NCBI GenBank assembly: GCA_021413625.1
Contig: JAIOPY010000049.1
Coordinates: 1 to 6,671 of the forward strand
Direction: 5' to 3'
From: Candidatus Nomurabacteria bacterium
GTDB lineage: Bacteria; Patescibacteriota; Minisyncoccia; Phycocordibacterales; UBA9973
Length of the DNA stretch: 6,671 bases
Within the stretch, counting starts at the first letter, position 1. Every line of letters starts with the position of its first letter. The position numbers were made by a program, and so were the translations under genes. Of this stretch, positions 1 through 4,850 are shown one piece after another. The notes beneath the pieces were generated by a model, which was not told where the DNA came from, ran no database searches, and worked only from the letters and a program-made list of their open reading frames with translations.

Positions 1-944
1 AAATTCTTTCTGAAGGTAAGGAATCTCAAATCATTAAAGGGTATTTTAATGATAAAAGAAAAGTTTTAATGGATAGAGTTATTTCTGGTATTTACACTCC
101 TGGCTCCATTGTAAAACCATTTTTTGCTTTAGGGGCCTTAACTGAAGGCTTAATAGACCCTTTCAAAAAAATATTATCTACTGGTTCTATTTCCATACCC
201 AACCCATATTTTCCAGATAAAAAAAGTGTTTTCAAAGACTGGAAAGCGCATGGCTGGGTGGATATGAGTCAAGCTTTAGCCGTTTCTAGTGACGTATATT
301 TTTATGCTATCGGTGGTGGCTTTGAAGACCAAAAAGGATTAGGGATAACTAATTTGGAAAAATATGCGAGAGTTTTTGGTATTGGTACGAAAACAAATGT
401 GGACCTGCCCGACGAATCTAGCGGCACTATACCCAACCCAGAATGGAAGATAAAAAATTTTGCTGGAGACATTTGGCGTGTGGGAGACACTTACAACACT
501 TCAATTGGACAATATGGTTTCCAAGTCACTCCTATTGAAATGGCTCGCGCTACCGCCGCCATCGCAAACTCTGGCACACTTATAACTCCTCATTTTGTTT
601 TAAGTGATATTGAAAAAGAAAATTCAGTTTCAATCATAGACTTAAAAAAAGAACATTTTGACATTATCCATGGTGGCATGAAAGAGGCAGTAGATTACGG
701 CACCGCCGTAGCCTTAAATGTGCCTTATGTGGAAGTTGCCGCTAAAACTGGAACCGCACAATTAGGTGCAGAAAAAAATAGAGTGAACTCTTGGGTAATA
801 GGCTTTTTCCCTTATGATGAGCCTAAATACGCTTTTACCGTATTAATGGAATCTGGTCCTTCCACCGGTAGTGTGGGAGCAACTGCTATAATGCGCGGTC
901 TTTTAGACTGGATGTCAATAAATACGCCAGAATACTTCAATTAA
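1..944 (+). CDS. mrdA: Penicillin-binding protein 2, C-terminal transpeptidase domain (partial, 5' end outside window)
   Basis: This is a class B penicillin-binding protein, the D,D-transpeptidase that cross-links peptidoglycan during cell elongation, normally partnered with RodA at the membrane. The frame is open from base 3 to the TAA at 942-944, so the ATG at 69 is internal and the N-terminal anchor and dimerisation region lie upstream of the window. All three active-site motifs are present. The nucleophile motif SIVK lies in PGSIVKP, with the serine codon at 105-107. The second motif is SSD in AVSSDVYFY, about 60 residues later. The third is KTG in AAKTGTAQ, about 210 residues after the serine. 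SxD rather than SxN in the second motif, and the block TSIGQYGFQVTPIEMARA, favour PBP2 over FtsI. Nothing suggests inactivation. A small membrane protein and an S41 protease follow on the same strand. Confidence 0.93.
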   Translation, partial: ILSEGKESQIIKGYFNDKRKVLMDRVISGIYTPGSIVKPFFALGALTEGLIDPFKKILSTGSISIPNPYFPDKKSVFKDWKAHGWVDMSQALAVSSDVYFYAIGGGFEDQKGLGITNLEKYARVFGIGTKTNVDLPDESSGTIPNPEWKIKNFAGDIWRVGDTYNTSIGQYGFQVTPIEMARATAAIANSGTLITPHFVLSDIEKENSVSIIDLKKEHFDIIHGGMKEAVDYGTAVALNVPYVEVAAKTGTAQLGAEKNRVNSWVIGFFPYDEPKYAFTVLMESGPSTGSVGATAIMRGLLDWMSINTPEYFN

Positions 945-952
945 TAGGGGAT

Positions 953-982
953 TTGCATATAAACTTTGTTTATTGCTATACT
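953..982 (+). promoter_or_regulatory. Candidate extended -10 promoter for the 70-aa membrane protein (leaderless)
   Basis: A -35-like TTGCAT at 953-958 is followed by an 18-nt spacer and a -10 TATACT at 977-982. The TGC just before the hexamer makes an extended -10 (TGnTATACT). The expected start of transcription, about seven bases after the hexamer, falls on the ATG at 989, so the mRNA would have no leader. The -35 matches consensus at only three of six positions, so the call rests on the extended -10 and the spacing. Confidence 0.5.
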
Positions 983-988
983 ATGCCT

Positions 989-1201
989 ATGCGCAAAGCA
1001 AAAATACTTTTATTTATGGGAATTTGGGCGGCAATATTGCCATTCTTAGGTTTTCCATACTCTTATAAAAATGTGCTATTTTGTTTGACTGGCTTGGGTA
1101 TTATCTATTTCAGCTACACTCTATATAAAGAAAGTAAAAAAGGTGAAGTTGTAAAAAGTTTTGAAAATTTTTCAGAAAATTTTTTCAACGAAGAAAAATA
1201 A
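989..1201 (+). CDS. Small two-helix membrane protein of unknown function
   Basis: I do not recognise a family. The 70-residue product starts MRKAKILLF and has two hydrophobic segments, about residues 4-22 and 28-45, joined by a short FPYSYK turn. A charged, Phe-rich tail of about 25 residues (KESKKGEVV, then ENFSENFFNEEK) follows. This predicts a hairpin inner-membrane protein with both ends probably in the cytoplasm. The frame can also be opened at a TTG (953) or an ATG (983). The TTG overlaps the apparent -35 box, and the ATG at 983 abuts the apparent -10 box, so 989 is preferred. The gene sits 44 bases after PBP2 and 5 bases before the S41 protease, which suggests an envelope role by context only. 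Confidence 0.7.
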   Translation: MRKAKILLFMGIWAAILPFLGFPYSYKNVLFCLTGLGIIYFSYTLYKESKKGEVVKSFENFSENFFNEEK

Positions 1202-1206
1202 ATAAA

Positions 1207-2424
1207 ATGACAAAATTTTTAAAAATTAAAAACATACTGGTAAAGGTGTTGACAGTGGCTATTATTTTTTCCGCTGGTATTTACATAGGCTTCAATAAAC
1301 AAACTGAAATTATAAAAGCTGCTGGAGTAAACAAGGAAGCTTTTTCAGAGGAAGAAATTGACCTATCAGCATTTTGGAAAGCTTGGGAATTAATTGATGA
1401 AAAATATCCTGACGCCGACAAAACAGGTGAACAAGAAAGAATCTATGGAGCTATTTCAGGGCTTTTAGACTCATTGGATGACCCTTATAGTGTATTTTTA
1501 CCCCCAGATGAAGCTAAAACTTTTAAAGATGACATCGCAGGTAATTTCGTAGGCGTAGGTATTGAAGTGGCACTAAAAGATAAAATACTTACAGTTATTG
1601 CTCCTCTTAAAAATACCCCTGCAGATAGAGCCGGAATTCAAGCTGGAGATAAAATAGTAAAAATTGACGGTACTTCTACCACAGGCTTAACCATAGAAAA
1701 ATCAGTTAAATTAATGAGAGGAGAAAAAGGCACACCAGTAGTCTTAACTATAGAACATGAAGGTGAAGAAGATTCAAAAGATATAACAATTATCCGAGAT
1801 ACCATCACCATGCCTACTTTAGATGCTGAAGTAAGGTCAGATGGTATTTTTGTAATTAAACTTTACACCTTTTCGGCTAACTCAACAGGGCTTTTCCGTA
1901 ATGCTATAAAACAATTTGTAAACACTAGAAGCGATAAATTAGTAATTGACCTAAGGGGTAACCCAGGCGGATATTTAAGCGCTTCAGTTGATATGGCAAG
2001 CTGGTTTTTGCCAGGAGGTCAAACAGTAGTGATTGAAGACCGCGGTCAAGGAGAAGAACAAAAGAGCTTTAGAAGTAAGGGTTATAATTTATTTAATGAA
2101 AACCTTAAATTGGTGATTTTAATTGACGATGGTTCAGCTTCTGCTTCCGAAATATTAGCTGGCGCGTTGCAAGATTATAAAAAAGCTAAATTAGTTGGTG
2201 AACAAAGCTTTGGTAAAGGTTCCGTTCAAGAAGTTATACCGATGAGTCAAGGTTCTGTAATAAAAATCACTATTGCAAAATGGTTAACACCCAACGGCGT
2301 ATCTATTTCAGAGAAAGGTTTGACTCCAGATTACGTTGTGCCCCTAACAGCAGAAGACAAAAAGAATAAGAAAGACCCTCAAATGGATAAAGCGGTAGAA
2401 TTACTAAAAAATTGGCCTCAATAA
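1207..2424 (+). CDS. ctpA: C-terminal processing peptidase, S41 family (CtpA/Prc-like)
   Basis: This is a membrane-anchored serine protease acting outside the cytoplasmic membrane. Family members trim or degrade envelope proteins, recognising C-terminal tails through a PDZ domain. The order in this 405-aa protein is: an N-terminal signal anchor (about residues 12-29), a helical region with the family motif LDSLDDPYSVFLPP (88-100), a PDZ domain (about 113-187, with FVGVGIEV and AGIQAGDKI), then the S41 core. The nucleophile is predicted to be Ser312 in GSASASE, and the general base Lys337 in SFGKGSVQ. Gln341 is the third conserved residue. The Ser-Lys distance of 25 matches E. coli Prc and B. 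subtilis CtpB. ITIAKWLTPNG and GLTPD are also typical. The ATG lies five bases after the previous stop, with no clear ribosome binding site. The gene is intact, and bL9 follows after four bases. The symbol denotes the family, not proven orthology. Confidence 0.93.
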   Translation: MTKFLKIKNILVKVLTVAIIFSAGIYIGFNKQTEIIKAAGVNKEAFSEEEIDLSAFWKAWELIDEKYPDADKTGEQERIYGAISGLLDSLDDPYSVFLPPDEAKTFKDDIAGNFVGVGIEVALKDKILTVIAPLKNTPADRAGIQAGDKIVKIDGTSTTGLTIEKSVKLMRGEKGTPVVLTIEHEGEEDSKDITIIRDTITMPTLDAEVRSDGIFVIKLYTFSANSTGLFRNAIKQFVNTRSDKLVIDLRGNPGGYLSASVDMASWFLPGGQTVVIEDRGQGEEQKSFRSKGYNLFNENLKLVILIDDGSASASEILAGALQDYKKAKLVGEQSFGKGSVQEVIPMSQGSVIKITIAKWLTPNGVSISEKGLTPDYVVPLTAEDKKNKKDPQMDKAVELLKNWPQ

Positions 2425-2428
2425 TAAT

Positions 2429-2872
2429 ATGAAAGTTATATTTTTACAGGATGTGCCTAGAGTAGGCAGAAAACATGATATCAAAGAAGTAAATGATGGC
2501 TATGCTATGAATTTTTTACTTCCTAGAAAATTAGCAACCATGGCAACACCAAAAGCTGTGGCTGAACTTGAACTTCGTAAAAAAGAGATTGTGGTTGAAA
2601 GGGAAGTGCAAGAAAACCTACTACTTAAATATTTAGAAGAATTAAAAGGCAAAGTAATTACCATAAAATCAAAAGCGGATGAAAAGGGACATTTATTTTC
2701 TGGCATTCACAAAAAAGAAATTGCAGAAGTTATGAAAACAGAACATCGCGCAGATATTGGTGAAGAATTTATAATTTTAGAAAAACCAATCAAAGAAATA
2801 GGGGAGTTTGAAATTCCAATTCAAGTAAAAAATAAAAAATCTTCGTTTAAGTTGGTGGTAGAGAGAATATAA
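2429..2872 (+). CDS. rplI: 50S ribosomal protein bL9
   Basis: This large-subunit protein binds 23S rRNA near the base of the L1 stalk and affects reading-frame maintenance. At 147 aa it is close to the usual full length (149 in E. coli). The N-terminal RNA-binding domain is plain: MKVIFLQDVPRVGRKHDIKE, then the DGYAMNFLLPRKLA block (about residues 23-36). A charged connecting helix (about 41-75) follows, then a C-terminal domain with KSKADEKGHLFSGIHKKEI and an end in FKLVVERI. The gene starts four bases after the protease stop, with no Shine-Dalgarno sequence, so it is probably co-transcribed with it. It is followed at once by a terminator whose first bases overlap the stop codon. bL9 is missing in several CPR lineages, so its presence helps place the organism. 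Confidence 0.96.
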   Translation: MKVIFLQDVPRVGRKHDIKEVNDGYAMNFLLPRKLATMATPKAVAELELRKKEIVVEREVQENLLLKYLEELKGKVITIKSKADEKGHLFSGIHKKEIAEVMKTEHRADIGEEFIILEKPIKEIGEFEIPIQVKNKKSSFKLVVERI

Positions 2873-2895
2873 AAAGCCCCTTGTGGGGGCTTTTT
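2871..2895. terminator. Bidirectional rho-independent terminator shared by bL9 and bL27
   Basis: A perfect 10-bp stem pairs AAAAAGCCCC (2871-2880) with GGGGCTTTTT (2886-2895) around a five-base loop. The GC core is flanked by an A-tract on one side and a T-tract on the other, so it reads as a terminator on both strands. It starts in the bL9 stop codon and ends three bases before the bL27 stop, which fits a shared terminator for two convergent genes. Confidence 0.93.
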
Positions 2896-2898
2896 AGT

Positions 2899-3171
2899 TT
2901 AGACAACGTTTACTACTTTTTTGACTGCAGTTTTTCCATTGAAGGAAGTTTTACGTTTAGAATCAAATTTTACAGTGCCAGATTTTAGAGCAAATAGGGT
3001 ATGGTCTTTACCTATGCCTACATTTGTGCCAGCCATAATAGTTGTGCCACGTTGACGGACGATAATAGAGCCAGGAGTAGCCTTTTGGCCATCAGCAAGC
3101 TTAGTACCTAGGTACTTTGGGTTTGAATCTCTTAAGTTTTTGGCGGTACCGCCGGCTTTTCTATGTGCCAT
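2899..3171 (-). CDS. rpmA: 50S ribosomal protein bL27
   Basis: This large-subunit protein has an N-terminal tail that reaches the peptidyl transferase centre. The 90-aa product begins [22 protein letters not shown] and holds the family core [10 protein letters not shown], then [16 protein letters not shown] and KSGTVKF. A basic tail ends in KKVVNVV. There is no N-terminal extension of the kind cleaved in Firmicutes. Residue 4 is Arg where many bacteria have Lys. The gene usually follows rplU (bL21), but here it stands alone, with a divergent unrelated gene upstream and the shared terminator downstream. The start codon has no Shine-Dalgarno sequence upstream. Confidence 0.96.
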   Translation of the reverse strand: MAHRKAGGTAKNLRDSNPKYLGTKLADGQKATPGSIIVRQRGTTIMAGTNVGIGKDHTLFALKSGTVKFDSKRKTSFNGKTAVKKVVNVV

Positions 3172-3204
3172 ATGATTGTTTTAATGTTAAAATTAAGTAA
3201 TAAG

Positions 3205-3233
3205 AGTATAGCTTATTCTATGGATAAAATCAA
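3205..3233 (-). promoter_or_regulatory. Candidate promoter for bL27
   Basis: Read on the minus strand, TTGATT (3233-3228) is separated by 17 nt from TATACT (3210-3205). These match consensus at four and five of six positions. Transcription would start near 3198, leaving a leader of about 27 nt with no Shine-Dalgarno sequence. The -35 box lies inside the first codons of the divergent gene at 3220, and the -10 overlaps the apparent -10 of that gene on the other strand. Confidence 0.55.
3207..3212 (+). promoter_or_regulatory. Possible -10 element for the 123-aa membrane-anchored protein
   Basis: TATAGC lies seven bases before the ATG at 3220, the distance expected if transcription begins on that ATG or next to it. 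No convincing -35 is visible 16-18 nt upstream. The element overlaps the minus-strand TATACT of the bL27 promoter, so the two genes may compete for polymerase. Confidence 0.3.
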
Positions 3234-3591
3234 GCAAACAATAACCACTAGCATTGAAAGCGACAAAGGAAAGGATATATTGACCGTTATCATCATAATT
3301 TTGGTCGGTTTGAGCTCTTTTGGGCTAGGTAGGCTATCTAAAAGCAACACATCTTCAGGTATCAAAATAGAATATGGCGAAGAGTTAAACAACCAAGGAG
3401 CGAATGTTATATCTACCGTCTCTGAAGCAAAAACCGCTAGTGGAAGCTATTTTGCCTCAAATAGAGGAAGTAAATACTATCCAATAAGCTGTTCAGCAGG
3501 CAAAGATATTAAAATGGAAAATAGAATATATTTTAATACCAAAGAAGAAGCCGAAGGCGCAGGCTACGCTCTTTCTAGTTCTTGTAAATAA
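3220..3591 (+). CDS. Membrane-anchored small protein with an Ada-like metal-binding-type C-terminal domain
   Basis: The 123-aa product has a short charged N-terminus, one hydrophobic segment (about residues 18-37), a linker, and a C-terminal module from about residue 76: SYFASNRGSKYYPISCSAGK, then ENRIYFNTKEEAEGAGY and SSSCK. The pattern (small-residue strand, KYY-P-x-x-C, ENRIYF, EEAxxAGY, terminal Cys) resembles the Ada-type metal-binding fold found at the ends of some bacterial nucleases and of small CPR proteins. Only Cys91 and Cys122 are present, so the classic four-Cys zinc site is incomplete and metal binding is uncertain. The frame is open upstream to an ATG at 3172 and beyond, but that would overlap the bL27 start. 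ATG 3220 is preferred because the protein there begins with a normal charged leader (MDKIKQTITTSIE). Function is unknown; the module likely faces outward. Confidence 0.72.
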   Translation: MDKIKQTITTSIESDKGKDILTVIIIILVGLSSFGLGRLSKSNTSSGIKIEYGEELNNQGANVISTVSEAKTASGSYFASNRGSKYYPISCSAGKDIKMENRIYFNTKEEAEGAGYALSSSCK

Positions 3592-3681
3592 ATTAAATTT
3601 TAGAGTTAAATAAAAAATGCGCTGTTGTAGAATAAAGTATATAGGGAAGGGCTTTTCTAGCCTTATTTATATTATATACCC

Positions 3682-3788
3682 GTGTCGCACAATATATCTT
3701 TTGGTATGTATATATAGATGTTATATACATACCAATAAGATATAGATGTTATATACATACCAATAAGATTGCGTAGATTGTGCGACAC
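3682..3788. repeat. 107-bp palindromic element with 12-bp inverted ends
   Basis: GTGTCGCACAAT at 3682-3693 is repeated perfectly in inverted form at 3777-3788. Inside lies a second palindrome: TTGGTATGTATATA (3701-3714) pairs perfectly over 14 bp with 3722-3735 across a 7-base loop. The stem continues for about eight more pairs (3693-3700 with 3737-3744) if one T (3736) bulges out. No coding frame or transposase is visible. It could be a MITE-like remnant, a structured RNA, or a set of protein-binding sites. The flanks show no target-site duplication longer than one base. Confidence 0.8.
3712..3769. repeat. Tandem duplication, 28-bp period
   Basis: The unit at 3713-3740 (starting TATAGATGTTATATAC and ending CCAATAAGA) is repeated exactly at 3741-3768, with one further matching base at each end (3712 and 3769). 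Both copies carry the arm TATATACATACCAA (3722-3735 and 3750-3763), so either can pair with the single arm at 3701-3714. The copies are identical and directly adjacent, which suggests a recent slippage or duplication event. Confidence 0.92.
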
Positions 3789-3810
3789 CTGTTCAGTTAT
3801 CGCACAATCT
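3775..3810. repeat. Second hairpin sharing the TCGCACAAT motif
   Basis: AGATTGTGCGA (3775-3785) pairs perfectly over 11 bp with TCGCACAATCT (3800-3810) around a 14-base loop. The left arm is the same sequence that closes the 107-bp palindrome, so the two structures exclude each other in a single strand. No T-tract follows, so it is not a typical terminator. Confidence 0.75.
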
Positions 3811-3818
3811 CCTTGAGA

Positions 3819-3827
3819 TGTGATAAT
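3819..3827 (+). promoter_or_regulatory. Possible extended -10 promoter for the secreted 201-aa protein
   Basis: TGTGATAAT at 3819-3827 reads as TGn plus GATAAT. It would start transcription near 3834, giving a leader of about 35 nt. No good -35 is seen; the third TCGCACAAT copy (3800-3808) lies in the -35/spacer zone and could be an operator. TATAAA at 3840-3845 and TAATAA at 3856-3861 are alternative -10 boxes, so this is a weak call. Confidence 0.3.
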
Positions 3828-3868
3828 ATTAAAATGAGTTATAAATTAAAAACTTTAATAAAAATACT

Positions 3869-4474
3869 ATGAAAAAGGTTATTCTCGTTTTATCGTTAAG
3901 TTTGTTATTTGTCCCCTATTTAGCGTTTGGAGCAACCCCTTCAATTGAATCTCTACAAAAAGAGATAATTGAGTTAAAAGCTCAAATTAAGATATTAAAA
4001 GAAGAGTTAAACTCTTATAAAAACACACCTAAAGCTAAAAAAACTAAATGTTCTTCTGACATAAACATATCATCACGTAAAGATGTCTTAGAATCTTATA
4101 CAGAACAAACCGAAATAAAGATAACCTTGGATTCTAATTGTGACCTTTACGGAAAGTTAATTCCTTATAGAATTCAAAAAAATAAAAAAGTTATATATCG
4201 CGGAGAGCTAGGCATGGAGGATATCACAGAAGACGACAACAAATGGAAATCTGTTATTAAATTACCAACAAACATAGGAGCTAATGGACTTTACACATAT
4301 ACTTTTGAATACGACACAACCAGCACAAGTATTGATATTGAAGTACATAGGTCATCAAAAGCTAACAAAGAATATAAAGAAAAGGAAAAAGAACTAGAAA
4401 AAAATAAAAAATCAGCTACGTATCTTGATTCCGATAATAGTTGTAACAGTAGTGGTAGTGCAGCGTGCCCCTAA
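3869..4474 (+). CDS. Secreted coiled-coil protein of unknown function
   Basis: I do not recognise this 201-aa protein. It starts with a clear Sec signal peptide (MKKVILVLSLSLLF, then PYLAFG), with likely cleavage after AFG near residue 21. Residues 25-50 form a heptad-like coiled coil (ESLQKEIIELKAQIKILKEE). The middle, about residues 62-160, alternates hydrophobic and polar residues (EIKITLDS, KKVIYRGEL, KWKSVIKL, LYTYTFEYD, SIDIEVH), which suggests an Ig-like beta sandwich. A lysine- and glutamate-rich helix and a Ser/Asn-rich tail ending in CP follow. There are four cysteines (61, 91, 192, 200), so disulfides are possible. There is no lipobox and no second membrane segment, so it is probably released or held at the surface by partners. 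The gene stands alone behind the repeat cluster and meets the convergent gene across only seven bases. Confidence 0.75.
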   Translation: MKKVILVLSLSLLFVPYLAFGATPSIESLQKEIIELKAQIKILKEELNSYKNTPKAKKTKCSSDINISSRKDVLESYTEQTEIKITLDSNCDLYGKLIPYRIQKNKKVIYRGELGMEDITEDDNKWKSVIKLPTNIGANGLYTYTFEYDTTSTSIDIEVHRSSKANKEYKEKEKELEKNKKSATYLDSDNSCNSSGSAACP

Positions 4475-4481
4475 TTAACTC

Positions 4482-4814
4482 TTACAGCCCCCAGTTAGGT
4501 GCTGTATCAAATACTTCAGGTGAAGCATTATCAAACTCAGTGGAGTTTCCATCACGAATTCTTCGCATATTCTGTAAAAAGCCTTCCCAGAAGATATCTA
4601 TCCAAACATCATTCCAAAGATACTCAAATGGCGCTTTTAAGTAATCAACCCAGATATTTCTGCTAGTATCACCCACATATTCTATATTGTCTTGACCAGT
4701 TGGAGACTCCACAACACTTCGGATGCTTATTTGAAAATAACTAAGCACTAAAATAATAAGCAACTTGATTAGTCCGAAGAATCCGCCTTGTCTGTTTTTT
4801 AATCCCTTAATCAT
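4482..4814 (-). CDS. Small single-pass membrane protein of unknown function
   Basis: This 110-aa product has a short basic N-terminus (MIKGLKNRQGG), one hydrophobic segment (about residues 12-29) and a soluble part rich in Trp, Tyr and Phe: RSVVESPTGQDNIEYV, then WVDYLKAPFEYLWNDVWIDIFWE and LQNMRRIRDG, with an acidic Asn-rich tail. The positive N-terminus suggests the aromatic domain faces outward. An in-frame ATG six bases upstream (4820) would add two residues (MY); 4814 is preferred because the apparent -10 box directly abuts 4820. I know no function for the family; the ESPT and NMRRIRDG blocks look like conserved positions. The gene lies 18 bases after the M23 peptidase stop on the same strand, with what looks like its own promoter, so an envelope role is only a contextual guess. 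Confidence 0.7.
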   Translation of the reverse strand: MIKGLKNRQGGFFGLIKLLIILVLSYFQISIRSVVESPTGQDNIEYVGDTSRNIWVDYLKAPFEYLWNDVWIDIFWEGFLQNMRRIRDGNSTEFDNASPEVFDTAPNWGL

Positions 4815-4820
4815 ATACAT

Positions 4821-4850
4821 ATTTTACCATATTTAATTATATGGGGGCAA
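4821..4850 (-). promoter_or_regulatory. Candidate extended -10 promoter for the 110-aa membrane protein (leaderless)
   Basis: On the minus strand, TTGCCC (4850-4845) is followed by 18 nt and TAAAAT (4826-4821), preceded by TGG to give an extended -10. The ATG at 4814 lies six bases beyond, where transcription would begin. The layout matches the one at 953-991. A perfect TATAAT at 4841-4836 is an alternative -10, but it lacks a -35 or a TGn; it would give a leader of about 10-15 nt. Confidence 0.45.

Noticed and set aside
953..985. TTG 953 or ATG 983 as the start of the small two-helix protein
   Set aside because: They overlap or abut the apparent promoter elements, and the extra residues (HINFVYCYT) precede what already looks like a normal basic N-terminus at MRKAK.
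3163..3219. Earlier start for the 123-aa protein
   Set aside because: It would overlap the bL27 start on the other strand and add residues that look like translated promoter sequence before MDKIKQ.
3647..3664. Terminator after the 123-aa gene (AAGG-G-CT pairing with AGCCTT)
   Set aside because: The stem is only six pairs with a bulged G and is followed by ATTTATATT rather than a clean T-tract.
3713..3768. XerCD dif-like site (28-bp unit with central ATGT-N5-ACAT)
   Set aside because: The arms do not match known XerC or XerD half-sites beyond AT-richness, and a tandem perfect duplication is not expected of dif.
3712..3769. CRISPR-like repeat of 28 bp
   Set aside because: Only two copies exist and they are directly adjacent with no spacer between them; there is no cas gene in the window.
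3682..3788. Insertion sequence or complete MITE
   Set aside because: There are no transposase remnants and the flanks show no target-site duplication beyond a single C. It is kept as a repeat of unknown nature.
3682..3830. Possible replication origin (TTATCGCACA and TGTGATAA resemble DnaA boxes)
   Set aside because: Neither matches the 9-bp TTATNCACA box: one has an extra base and the other lacks one. No dnaA, dnaN or gidA gene is nearby.
4483..4506. TACAGC/GCTGTA inverted repeat at the convergent gene ends as a terminator
   Set aside because: Only six pairs around a 12-base loop, lying within the coding end of the minus-strand gene, and no T-tract in either direction.
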